Under the pieces are notes generated by a model that was given only the letters and a program-made list of their open reading frames with translations, was not told the origin of the DNA and made no database searches. 43,144 nt of DNA from Phycisphaerae bacterium (GTDB lineage: Bacteria; Planctomycetota; Phycisphaerae; UBA1845). Where the stretch lies: positions 1 to 43,144 of the forward strand of contig JABWBH010000040.1 of the NCBI GenBank assembly GCA_013360585.1, given 5' to 3'. The position numbers and the translations under genes were made by a program. Numbering within the stretch: position 1 is the stretch's first letter; each line of letters starts with the position of its first letter. Positions 19,693-27,287 of this stretch are shown here, piece by piece.

Positions 19693-20937
19693 CTACCCCC
19701 GCAGCAGCAGGAACAGATTCACGATCAACGACAGGAACAGCAGCAGCCCCAGGCCCAGGAGCAGGTGTGGCGAGGCGCCGGCGCGGGCGGGGGTCGGGCG
19801 GAGGTGGCCGGCGAGGTCGTCGTAGGCGATGACTTCGCCGCTGCTGGCGAGATCGTCGAGCAGGTCGGCGCGGTAATGCTTGCGTGCCTGGAGCGGCGCC
19901 TCGCCGCGCAGGGCGGCCTCGAGGTCTTCGAGGACTTCGCTCATCGACTGATAGCGATCGGCGGCGTTCTTGGCCATCATGACCTCGATGATCTCGCCGA
20001 TGGCGCTGGTCAGGCGCGTGTTGACGTGGTCGGGGGGAGTGATCGGTTCCTTGAGGTGCTTGTGCATGACGGCGGAGGGCGACGGTCCCTCGAAGGGGAC
20101 GCGTCCGGTGACCATGTGATAGAAGGTCGCACCGAGTGAATACACGTCGGCGCGGGCGTCGATATTGACTTCGCCGCGGATCTGCTCGGGGCTGATGTAG
20201 TAGGGTGTTCCGTAGGCGCGGCCGGCTTCGGCGGTGGCGGACTTGTAATCATCGACTTCGCGCGCCAGACCCATGTCGGCCAGCTTCACGATGCCGGCGC
20301 TGGTGATCATGATGTTCTTGGGTTTGACGTCGCGGTGGATGAGGCCCTTGTTGTGGGCGTGCTGCAGGGCCTTGGCGACCTGGACGACGATGCCGAGCGC
20401 CTCTTTCTCCTCGATCGGCTTGGCGTCCTTGAGCATGTCGTAGACGGTCTTGCCGTCGATATACTCCATGACGAAGAAGTGATAGCCCATCGCCTCACCG
20501 ACGTCGTAGGCGCCGACGATATTGGGGTGGTTCAGCTTGGCGGCGGCGCGCCCCTCCTTGTAAAAGCGGTCGACGAACTCGCGGTTCTCGCTGAGGCGCT
20601 TCGGGAGCACCTTGATCGCCACGATGCGGTCGAGGGAAAGCTGCTTGGCTTTGAAGACGGTCGCCATCGCGCCCTGTCCGAGCTTGCCGAGCACCTGATA
20701 CCCGGGGATCTGCTGCGCCGGGCGGTACATCGAGTCATCTTCCATCGCCATGTTGAGGCGCTGGACCTGCGACCGGGTGATGTAGCCGGACTGGACCAGG
20801 GCGTCGGCAAGGGAGTGATGATTGCCTTTTTCGTTCTGATCGCGCAGGTTCTCGCGCACCAGTTCGACTTCGTCCACGGTGGCGAGCTTTCGCTCGATCA
20901 CCTTGCGTGCGAACAACGAATCATCTTCAGCGGACAT
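19693..20937 (-). CDS. Membrane-tailed Ser/Thr protein kinase
   Basis: A 414-residue kinase of planctomycete/PknB style. Residues 1-65 form a helical N-terminal region (SLADALVQSGYITRSQVQRLN). The kinase domain covers about 78-345, with the Gly loop LGKLGQGAMATVFKA, VAIKVL, the catalytic HRDVKPKN and APE-like SPEQ. The DFG triplet reads DMG (ADMGLA), a tolerated change. A single C-terminal hydrophobic segment (HLLLGLGLLLFLSLIVNLF) probably anchors it with the kinase in the cytoplasm. Weak AGGA lies before the ATG. No target or phosphatase gene is adjacent; the SH3 protein downstream on the same strand is the nearest candidate partner. Confidence 0.93.
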   Translation of the reverse strand: MSAEDDSLFARKVIERKLATVDEVELVRENLRDQNEKGNHHSLADALVQSGYITRSQVQRLNMAMEDDSMYRPAQQIPGYQVLGKLGQGAMATVFKAKQLSLDRIVAIKVLPKRLSENREFVDRFYKEGRAAAKLNHPNIVGAYDVGEAMGYHFFVMEYIDGKTVYDMLKDAKPIEEKEALGIVVQVAKALQHAHNKGLIHRDVKPKNIMITSAGIVKLADMGLAREVDDYKSATAEAGRAYGTPYYISPEQIRGEVNIDARADVYSLGATFYHMVTGRVPFEGPSPSAVMHKHLKEPITPPDHVNTRLTSAIGEIIEVMMAKNAADRYQSMSEVLEDLEAALRGEAPLQARKHYRADLLDDLASSGEVIAYDDLAGHLRPTPARAGASPHLLLGLGLLLFLSLIVNLFLLLRG

Positions 20938-21082
20938 GCGGCATCCTGTCAGTCATTTGTCGGCGGCGCGCGGGAACGTCCGGCCCGCCTTGACCTTCGG
21001 CGAAAGGTAAACGCGCAACACCCGACGGGCAACGCGGACGATGCGCCGCATCCGTCGCCGCGCCTGCGGGACGGTCTCGGTG

Positions 21083-21088
21083 ATTATA
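21083..21088 (-). promoter_or_regulatory. Possible -10 box upstream of the Ser/Thr kinase gene
   Basis: A perfect TATAAT occurs on the minus strand about 145 nt before the kinase start, in otherwise GC-rich DNA. The matching -35 is poor (GGACTT at 17 bp), so this is a candidate only. Confidence 0.35.
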
Positions 21089-21121
21089 CGCCCGGCACCG
21101 AACGAAAGTCCCGTCGCCTGT

Positions 21122-22285
21122 TCAAATGAACCCTCGGCGGACTTCGTCCAATAAGGCTTCGACCGGGGCGGTCCCCGGTTTTCGCATCTGTTCCGCCAGC
21201 GTCGCGTCGAACACGGTCGGCGCGGTTTCGTCGAACTGAGCCGCGCCCAATCTTCGGGAAAGTACCGCGATCAGACGATCCAGCCCCTCCCCCGTCACGG
21301 CGCTGACCTTTGTCGCCTGTTCGAACCGCACATCGAGGTCGGAAAGCCGGGGCGCGTTCCACGTGTCGCATTTATTGAGCACGACCTCGACCGGCGCGCC
21401 GCCCAGGCGGACCGAAAGTTCGTCAAGTTGGGCAACCCGCCGCTGATCCGCGCCGTCGACAACGAGCAACACGAGATCCGCCGCACGTAATCTCTCCTCG
21501 GTGCGCCGGATGCCCTCCGCATCCAGCGCCGTCGGCGCGTCGAAGAAGCCCGCCGTGTCCACCAGCGTGACCGGAAAACCGGCAACCTCAATCTCCGCCT
21601 CGATCCAGTCGAGCGTCGTGCCGGGGTGCGGCGAAGTCAGGGCCGCCTCACGGCCGACGAGGGCGTTGAAAAGCGTGGACTTTCCGGCATTGGGCGGTCC
21701 GGCGAGGACGACCGACTGACCCTCGAGAAGACGCCTCGCCGCGTCCGTCTGCGCCAGAAGCGGGCGGATCGCTTCGCCAGCGTCGATGTCGTCAGCTTCC
21801 CGGATCCGCCGCAGGGCGCCCTTCAAGGCTCGCGGAAGCACGGCGCGTTGCGCGAGCAAAAAGCGCACCGCCCGCTCCGTCTTCGCCGCGCAAAGCCCGT
21901 CCAGCGCCAGACGCTCGATCCGGGTGGAGGCCGGCCAGGCCGGCGATGTTCCGCCCCCCGCCGAGGCGATCGCTCCGCGACGCGTCAGCGAGGCGACGAC
22001 GCGCCGTACGACAACCGGTCCGCCGTGACAGGAAACCTCAACCTCGAAACCCGCTTCGTCAATGCGGCAGACCAGCACGTCGTCCACCCCCTCGCCATCG
22101 TCCACCCAGTCCCCGTAAAGCAGCCGCCCCGTCGCAGCGTCATGCAGATTCGCCGACGCGCGACGCGGGCGAAAACACGCACCGGTCAGCTCCAGCGCGC
22201 GCGGTCCGCTGAGGCGCAGCAAGGCGATCGCGCCGCGCCCGGCGGGCGTCAACACGTGAACCAGTGTCTCGGAAGGGTTCGACAT
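21122..22285 (-). CDS. MnmE/TrmE-like GTPase lacking the C-terminal CIGK box
   Basis: The N-terminal tetrahydrofolate-binding-like domain (HVLTPAGRGAIALLRLSGPRAL, then VSCHGGPVVVRRV) and an embedded G domain match MnmE. G1 is GPPNAGKST, G3 DTAG and G4 NKCD. MnmE with MnmG modifies the wobble uridine of certain tRNAs. However, this protein is only 387 residues against about 450. It ends VEALLDEVRRGFI, without the C-terminal helices and the cysteine of the CIGK motif needed in canonical MnmE, and no such motif appears in other frames downstream. It is therefore a divergent paralogue or a degenerate copy. It follows coaX by 43 bp and is likely in the obgE-coaX operon. Confidence 0.82.
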   Translation of the reverse strand: MSNPSETLVHVLTPAGRGAIALLRLSGPRALELTGACFRPRRASANLHDAATGRLLYGDWVDDGEGVDDVLVCRIDEAGFEVEVSCHGGPVVVRRVVASLTRRGAIASAGGGTSPAWPASTRIERLALDGLCAAKTERAVRFLLAQRAVLPRALKGALRRIREADDIDAGEAIRPLLAQTDAARRLLEGQSVVLAGPPNAGKSTLFNALVGREAALTSPHPGTTLDWIEAEIEVAGFPVTLVDTAGFFDAPTALDAEGIRRTEERLRAADLVLLVVDGADQRRVAQLDELSVRLGGAPVEVVLNKCDTWNAPRLSDLDVRFEQATKVSAVTGEGLDRLIAVLSRRLGAAQFDETAPTVFDATLAEQMRKPGTAPVEALLDEVRRGFI

Positions 22286-22328
22286 GATGGCTCAGACAAG
22301 GGGCCCGTCGAGGCGATCCTGCCAAGGG

Positions 22329-23129
22329 TCACACGCCCATCCGGGCCAGGTGCTTCTGATACGCCAGCCCCAGCCCGCGAAGCGCCAGATCCGGAACGAC
22401 GTTGTCGAGGAAGTCGCAATGCGGCGCCATGAAGACGGCGTCCCCCCCGGTGGCGACGACCTGAGGCCACGCATGAAGCTCCGTCGCATATGCTTCGACC
22501 AGCCAGCGCACCGATCCCGCGAGGCCGCGGCACACGCCGTTCTGCATCGCCTCCGCGGTCGTGCGGCCGATCACGTTCTTCGGAAACGCAGGCTCGACGT
22601 GCGGAAGCTGCGCCGCTCGATCATGCAGCGCCGCAAGCTGCATGCGCACGCCCGGAAGGATCGCGCCTCCGGCGAACGCCCCGTCATCGTTGACCAGATC
22701 GACGGTGACGGCCGTTCCGAAACTGACGACGACGCAGCTGCGCCGGAGGCGGTCGAACGCCGCCGCCGCGCCGCACACCCGGTCCATCCCCACCGTCGTC
22801 GGATCATCCAGGTCCACGTCGATCGGCAGGGCCACCTGCTCCCCAAGCACCAGCGGAACGCGATCAAAAACTTCGTCCAGCCGCTCGCGAAGCGCAGCCA
22901 GCGCCGCGGGAACGACGGAAGCGATGACGCTCGCCGCCGGTCCGCCGTGCGGAAAGGTCTCCACCAGCGCCGCCAGCGCGTCGTTGAACGCCGCCGCCTG
23001 CCCGGTGGGAACCGCGACGACGCGGGAAACCTCGTCCTTGCCCCACATCGCCAGCGCGGTGTTCGTGTTGCCGATGCTGACCAGAAGCACCGGAGCGTCA
23101 GGGTTGAACTCGCGCGGGACGCGGATCAT
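22329..23129 (-). CDS. coaX: Type III pantothenate kinase (CoaX-like)
   Basis: CoaX performs the first step of CoA synthesis, pantothenate to 4'-phosphopantothenate. The 266-residue protein has the ASKHA-fold motifs: SIGNTNTALAMW, TVGMDRVCGAAAAF, VVSFGTAVTVDLVNDDGAF-GGAILPG and ATGGDA. Two usually acidic positions are serine here: DxGNT reads SIGNT and DFGTA reads SFGTA; the GxDR aspartate is kept. Activity is thus likely but not certain. The ATG overlaps the obgE stop as ATGA. Confidence 0.85.
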   Translation of the reverse strand: MIRVPREFNPDAPVLLVSIGNTNTALAMWGKDEVSRVVAVPTGQAAAFNDALAALVETFPHGGPAASVIASVVPAALAALRERLDEVFDRVPLVLGEQVALPIDVDLDDPTTVGMDRVCGAAAAFDRLRRSCVVVSFGTAVTVDLVNDDGAFAGGAILPGVRMQLAALHDRAAQLPHVEPAFPKNVIGRTTAEAMQNGVCRGLAGSVRWLVEAYATELHAWPQVVATGGDAVFMAPHCDFLDNVVPDLALRGLGLAYQKHLARMGV

Positions 23130-24208
23130 GTCGAAATCTCCCGTGTCGCGGCGGGCGGTACGGTCATCGCGCCCCCTCCGTGCCTCCCGTCAGGGGTGAC
23201 CACGCCGGATTCGGATTTTCGTCGATCGAGCATGTGCCAGATGCGCTCCTTCAGTTCCGCAAGGCGCCGCCCCGTCGCCGCGCTGATCGCCAGCACCTCG
23301 CCGCCCAGGGCCTCGCGCAATTCGTCCGCCGCTTCCTCACCGCCGGTCAGGTCGATCTTCGTCGCCACCACCAGCTCGCGCTTCCGCGCCAGCACCGGGC
23401 TGTAAGCCTCCAGCTCCCGCCGGATCAGATGATAAGCGTCGATCGCGGAAGGAGCGCCCGTCTGCGAGCCGACGTCCACCAGGTGGACGATGACGCTGGT
23501 CCGCTCGATGTGCCGAAGGAAGGCGTCGCCCAGCCCTGCCCCTTCATGCGCGCCTTCGATCAACCCGGGGATGTCCGCCACGACGAACCGTCGGTGGTCC
23601 GACAACTCGACGATGCCCAACTGAGGCGACAGCGTTGTGAAGGGGTAATCCGCAATCTTCGGTTTCGCCCGCGACAGGCGCGACAGCAGCGTGCTCTTGC
23701 CCGCATTCGGAAGCCCGACCAGGCCTACGTCTGCGATCAGCTTCAGTTCCAGCCGCAACGCGCGCTCGATGCCGGGCGTCCCCTCCTCAGCTTCGCGCGG
23801 GGCGCGGTTCGTCGGCGTGGCGAAGCGACGGTTGCCCCGACCTCCCTTGCCGCCTTCGGCGATGCACACGCGCTGCCCGACCTCGTTCAGATCGACCAGA
23901 AGCACGCCGGTGTCGCGGTCGAAGACCTGCGTGCCGGGCGGAAGGTTGATGACGAGATCTTCGCCGGATCGGCCGGTGCGGTTGCTGCCGGCGCCGGGCT
24001 GACCGCTCTGGGCGATCCAGTGATGCTTTCCCGAGAAATCCAGCAGCGTCTCGACGTCCGGCGCCGCGTGGACGAAGACGCTCCCCCCGTCGCCCCCGTC
24101 GCCCCCGTCCGGTCCGCCGTGAGGGACGAACTTCTCGCGCCGGAAGCTGACGCACCCGTTGCCGCCCTTGCCGGCGCGGACCAGAATTTCCGCGGAATCA
24201 ACGAACAT
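23126..24208 (-). CDS. obgE: GTPase Obg/CgtA
   Basis: A 360-residue essential GTPase of ribosome assembly and stress control. The glycine-rich Obg domain opens the protein (VRAGKGGNGCVSFRREKFVPHGGPDGGDGG). The G domain carries G1 GLPNAGKST, G3 DIPGLIEGAHEGAGLG, and G4 TKID. The C-terminus after the G domain is short, without the long OCT domain of some relatives. The ATG at 24208 is the family start; the upstream in-frame extension is not conserved in style. First gene of obgE-coaX-mnmE-like, downstream of tRNA-Gly on the same strand. Confidence 0.95.
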   Translation of the reverse strand: MFVDSAEILVRAGKGGNGCVSFRREKFVPHGGPDGGDGGDGGSVFVHAAPDVETLLDFSGKHHWIAQSGQPGAGSNRTGRSGEDLVINLPPGTQVFDRDTGVLLVDLNEVGQRVCIAEGGKGGRGNRRFATPTNRAPREAEEGTPGIERALRLELKLIADVGLVGLPNAGKSTLLSRLSRAKPKIADYPFTTLSPQLGIVELSDHRRFVVADIPGLIEGAHEGAGLGDAFLRHIERTSVIVHLVDVGSQTGAPSAIDAYHLIRRELEAYSPVLARKRELVVATKIDLTGGEEAADELREALGGEVLAISAATGRRLAELKERIWHMLDRRKSESGVVTPDGRHGGGAMTVPPAATREIST

Positions 24209-24476
24209 CCGCGCATGAGGATATGCGGTGACGCAGCGCGGGTCCAACGCGACAGCCCCGGCAGGGTTGAGCTGTTTTCTGACGCTCCTTCGGAATCCGA
24301 GAGGGTCGGCTTCATCGGCGAGGCAAGTCCTTCGCAGCGAATTCTCCGCAGGATCGCACAGGTTCGCGCAGAATCGCAGCAACGTGCAGGATCGTCAGTT
24401 TGTGTGATTCCAGCCCCCGGCGACCGGAGCTGATTCGGAACGCAGGATGAATGACCCGCGCTGATCCGCGAGGTTT

Positions 24477-24502
24477 ATCCCGCGCGTCGGTTCGCGCGGG
24501 AT
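24477..24502. other. Strong GC-rich hairpin
   Basis: ATCCCGCGCG and CGCGCGGGAT pair perfectly around the loop TCGGTT. It lies 150 nt downstream of tRNA-Gly and upstream of obgE on the transcribed minus strand. There is no U tract on either strand, so a processing or leader structure is as likely as a terminator. Confidence 0.5.
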
Positions 24503-24544
24503 CACGTCGCGCGACCCGGGGAGACGATTCTGCGTTTCTACGCA

Positions 24545-24591
24545 GACCGTCACCAGAGTCTTCAAATTAGACCCTCACCAGAGTCTTCAAA
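24545..24591. repeat. Two tandem copies of a 22-bp repeat
   Basis: GACCGTCACCAGAGTCTTCAAA-type units at 24545-24566 and 24570-24591 differ by one base and have a 25-bp period. The second copy runs into a small hairpin, GAGTCT-TCAAAC-AGACTC (24581-24598). Confidence 0.65.
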
Positions 24592-24651
24592 CAGACTCCG
24601 GTGCGCTGGGCGAGAAAAGGCGTGCGGACGGGAACTGCGGCTGTCGCCGAC

Positions 24652-24723
24652 AGCGGGCGACGCGACTCGAACGCGCAACCACCAGCTTGGAAGGCTGGTA
24701 CTCTACCATTGAGTTACGCCCGC
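24652..24723 (-). tRNA. tRNA-Gly (anticodon UCC)
   Basis: A complete cloverleaf is read on the minus strand. The acceptor stem GCGGGCG pairs with CGCCCGC, the D stem is ACTC/GAGT, and the anticodon arm CCAGC-CTTCCAA-GCTGG has anticodon TCC. A T arm with loop TTCGAGT follows. The discriminator base is U as expected for bacterial tRNA-Gly. CCA is not encoded. Confidence 0.96.
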
Positions 24724-24871
24724 AACCTCCACAGCGCCGGTTGGATCGGCGTCCGGCGCGAGAGGAGCTTCGAAGGTACTCGTTCCAACCCGCCCGTCAA
24801 CCGACGCGGCGTCGTTCCGGACCTGCGACGCAGGGCAACCGGATTCTGCGATCTGACGGCGCGTCGGGTGG

Positions 24872-24897
24872 CACGGGTCCGCAGCAGAGAACCCGTG
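24872..24897. repeat. REP-like hairpin with GGTGGCA head
   Basis: CACGGGT (24872-24878) pairs with ACCCGTG (24891-24897) across a 12-nt loop, preceded by GGGTGG. The same GGTGGCA word recurs in the repeat pair at 24934-24990 on the opposite strand. Confidence 0.45.
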
Positions 24898-24933
24898 TCC
24901 GGAAGGAACGGGCTTTCTGCTCCCTTGACATGA

Positions 24934-24990
24934 CCAGGTGAGCACACCAGGCCATGCCACCCCGCCAAGCGAGTACACCAAGCGATGCCA
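24934..24990. repeat. Two diverged copies of a 26-bp repeat
   Basis: Copies at 24934-24959 and 24965-24990 follow the pattern CCARGYGAG-YACACCARG-ATGCCA and differ mainly by transitions. The first copy is also an imperfect hairpin with its flanks (CATGACCAGGTG with CACCAGGCCATG, 24929-24956). Confidence 0.5.
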
Positions 24991-25203
24991 CCCGGATTCG
25001 AGGTCAGAATGCGGTTGCCCCGGGCCTGCGACGGTGATTGCGGCGGACAGGCGTGCCTGGCGGTGGAGAGGTGCTCGGTCCAGGGCGAGTTGACCGGCGG
25101 GGTTGTCGCTCAATGCGTCGCGACCTGGCGTGCCATCGCCCGGGATATGTCTGCCCGGGTGTGGGGTCGCCAGGGGGGCGAGGGGCGAATACAGTTAGCG
25201 TCG

Positions 25204-26700
25204 ATGTTCAGAAAAGTTCTCATCGCCAACCGAGGTGAGATCGCGGTGCGCGTGACGCGGACGCTGCGGGAGATGGGCGTGCGCGCGGCCGCGGTGTATT
25301 CGGAGCCGGACGCCGGGGCGCTGCACGTGCGTGAGGCGGACGAAGCGTATCCGTTGGGGGGGACGACGTCGGCGGAAAGCTACCTGCGGGGGGAGAAGAT
25401 CCTCGATATCGCCCGGGCGCACGGAGTGGACGCGATTCATCCCGGATACGGGTTTCTCTCGGAGAACGCGGGCTTCGCGCGGGCGTGTGCGGACGCGGCT
25501 GTGACGTTCATCGGTCCGACGCCGGAGGCGATCCGGGCGATGGGCGACAAGATCCTCGCGAAGGAGACGATGCGGAAGGCGGGGGTTCCCGTGGTGCCGA
25601 GCGTGGAGTGTCATGACAGTGACACTTCGGAGGCGGTCACGCGGCGCGCGGAGGAGGTCGGGTTCCCGCTGCTGGTGAAGGCGGCGGCGGGCGGCGGGGG
25701 GAAGGGGATGCGCCTTGTGCGCGAGCGCGGGGATCTCCCGGCGGCGATCGAGGCGGCGCAGCGCGAGGCGCAGAAGGCGTTCGGCGACGGTCGCGTGTTT
25801 CTCGAAAAGTACATCGATCATCCCCGGCACATCGAGTTCCAGATTTTCGGAGACGCGCACGGCGGGGCGACGCATCTTTTCGAGCGCGAGTGTTCGATCC
25901 AGCGTCGGCACCAGAAAGTGATCGAGGAAGCGCCGTCGGCGGCGCTGACGCCGGTGCTGCGGGAGAAGATGGGCGCGGCGGCGGTGGCGGCGGCGAAGGC
26001 GATCGGATATCGGAACGCGGGGACGGTGGAGTTCATCGTCGCGCCGTCGGGCGAGTTTTACTTTCTCGAGGTGAACACGCGGCTTCAGGTCGAGCATCCG
26101 GTGACGGAGATGACCCTCCTGAGGGATCTGGTGCGGGCGCAGGTGGAGGTGGCGTCGGGGGGCAGGCTTCCCTTCCGGAGGGAGGACCTGCGGCAGCACG
26201 GGCACGCGATCGAGTGCCGTGTGTATGCGGAGGATCCGGCGCGCGGGTTCCTGCCGAGCGTGGGGCGGCTCGAGCGGTTCATCCCGCCGTCCGGTCCGGG
26301 CGTGCGCGTGGACACGGGTTTTGCGGAGGGCGACGAGGTCACGACGTACTACGATCCGATGCTGGCGAAGCTCATCGTCTGGGGGGAGGACCGGTCGGCG
26401 GCGATCGCGCGGATGAAGGCGGCGCTGCGGCGGTTCGTGATTCTCGGCGTGACGACCAACGTGGAGTTTCTGCACGACTGCGTGGCGCATCCGGTGTTCG
26501 AGCGCGGCGAGGCGGACACCCACTTCCTTCAGACGTATGACGTAACCGGGAAAGCGGCTCCACCGCCGGATGAGGCCTACATCGTGGCGGCCTTTGCAGG
26601 CGCGGGGGGGAGCGAAAAATCCTCACGCGACGGGTCAGGTCGCACTTCGGTCGACGGGGGCGGGAACCCGTGGCGGGCGCTATCGGGGTGGCGCGGATGA
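25204..26700 (+). CDS. Biotin carboxylase subunit of an acyl-CoA carboxylase
   Basis: ATP-grasp biotin carboxylase of 498 residues, which carboxylates biotin on the carrier protein encoded next. Motifs: ANRGEIAVRVTRTLREMG, HPGYGFLSENAGFARAC, the ATP loop KAAAGGGGKGMRLV, ERECSIQRRHQKVIEEAPS, EFYFLEVNTRLQVEHPVTEM, and YDPMLAKLIVWG. The C-terminal GVTTNVEFL stretch is of the propionyl-/methylcrotonyl-CoA carboxylase type rather than plain AccC. About 35 low-complexity residues rich in Gly and Ser close the protein. The ATG at 25204 starts directly at the conserved MFRKVLIANRGEIA. No carboxyltransferase gene is in the window. Confidence 0.93.
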   Translation: MFRKVLIANRGEIAVRVTRTLREMGVRAAAVYSEPDAGALHVREADEAYPLGGTTSAESYLRGEKILDIARAHGVDAIHPGYGFLSENAGFARACADAAVTFIGPTPEAIRAMGDKILAKETMRKAGVPVVPSVECHDSDTSEAVTRRAEEVGFPLLVKAAAGGGGKGMRLVRERGDLPAAIEAAQREAQKAFGDGRVFLEKYIDHPRHIEFQIFGDAHGGATHLFERECSIQRRHQKVIEEAPSAALTPVLREKMGAAAVAAAKAIGYRNAGTVEFIVAPSGEFYFLEVNTRLQVEHPVTEMTLLRDLVRAQVEVASGGRLPFRREDLRQHGHAIECRVYAEDPARGFLPSVGRLERFIPPSGPGVRVDTGFAEGDEVTTYYDPMLAKLIVWGEDRSAAIARMKAALRRFVILGVTTNVEFLHDCVAHPVFERGEADTHFLQTYDVTGKAAPPPDEAYIVAAFAGAGGSEKSSRDGSGRTSVDGGGNPWRALSGWRG

Positions 26701-26743
26701 GATCGAGCGTCGAACCCGTTCGGCGCCGGACAAGGGCGGTCAG

Positions 26744-27274
26744 TTGAGCACGTATCAGTTCAAATCAGCAGCTTCGGACGCCGTGGTAGACGTGCGCGTC
26801 GAGTCGGCGGCAGGTGGGCGCGAGGGCTTATACCGGGTTCATATCTCGGACCGGACGATCGAGCTGGAAGTGCGGCGTCGCGGAACGGGCGAGGGATTCC
26901 TGCACGTTCACGGGCGGATCCTTCCGTATTATGCAGTGCGACGTGCGGGGGAAGTCGAGGTCTGGATCGACGGACGGCGGTACGTGATCGAGCGGGCGCT
27001 GCCCGCGGCGCGGCGCGGCACGGCGGTGGCGGGCATGCAGGCCGTGGAAGTCAAAGCGCCGATGCCGGGCACGATTCTGAAGATTCTGGTGAAACCTGGA
27101 GACGTGGTGACGGCGCATCAGCCGCTGGTCGTGATGGAGTCGATGAAGATGGAGATGACGCTTTCGGCGTCGGGGGCGGGGCGCGTGGGGGAAGTCCGCT
27201 GCCGCGAGGGGGAACTGGTGGCGATGAACGCGGTGCTGGTGCGTTTTGCGGAAGAGGCGACGGAGGGGGCGTAA
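26744..27274 (+). CDS. Biotin carboxyl carrier protein
   Basis: About 176 residues. The C-terminal biotinyl domain has the acceptor lysine in VVMESMKMEMT, preceded by VKAPMPGTILKILVKPGD. The N-terminal ~95 residues form a beta-rich domain like that preceding the biotinyl domain in propionyl- and methylcrotonyl-type carboxylases. A TTG at 26744 is chosen as start because the frame upstream is arginine/glycine-rich and overlaps the biotin carboxylase by 130 bp if the ATG at 26570 is used. The start is uncertain, the identity is not. It lies 43 bp after the biotin carboxylase. Confidence 0.88.
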   Translation: MSTYQFKSAASDAVVDVRVESAAGGREGLYRVHISDRTIELEVRRRGTGEGFLHVHGRILPYYAVRRAGEVEVWIDGRRYVIERALPAARRGTAVAGMQAVEVKAPMPGTILKILVKPGDVVTAHQPLVVMESMKMEMTLSASGAGRVGEVRCREGELVAMNAVLVRFAEEATEGA

Positions 27275-27287
27275 AGGCGGTGCGGAG

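Larger units (their letters stand above)
24209..24651. other. Spacer between obgE and tRNA-Gly
   Basis: It contains a perfect 10-bp hairpin (24477-24502) and a 22-bp direct repeat (24545-24591), listed separately. No gene is supported. Confidence 0.5.
24724..25203. other. Long intergenic region with palindromic repeats
   Basis: 480 bp between divergently oriented tRNA-Gly and the biotin carboxylase gene. It holds the hairpin at 24872-24897 and the paired 26-bp repeat at 24934-24990. Short open frames here are arginine-rich and unlike known proteins. No convincing promoter was found. Confidence 0.5.

Noticed and set aside
24703-25113. Minus-strand frames upstream of tRNA-Gly
   Set aside because: Low-complexity translations across palindromic repeats; no ribosome site or homology pattern.
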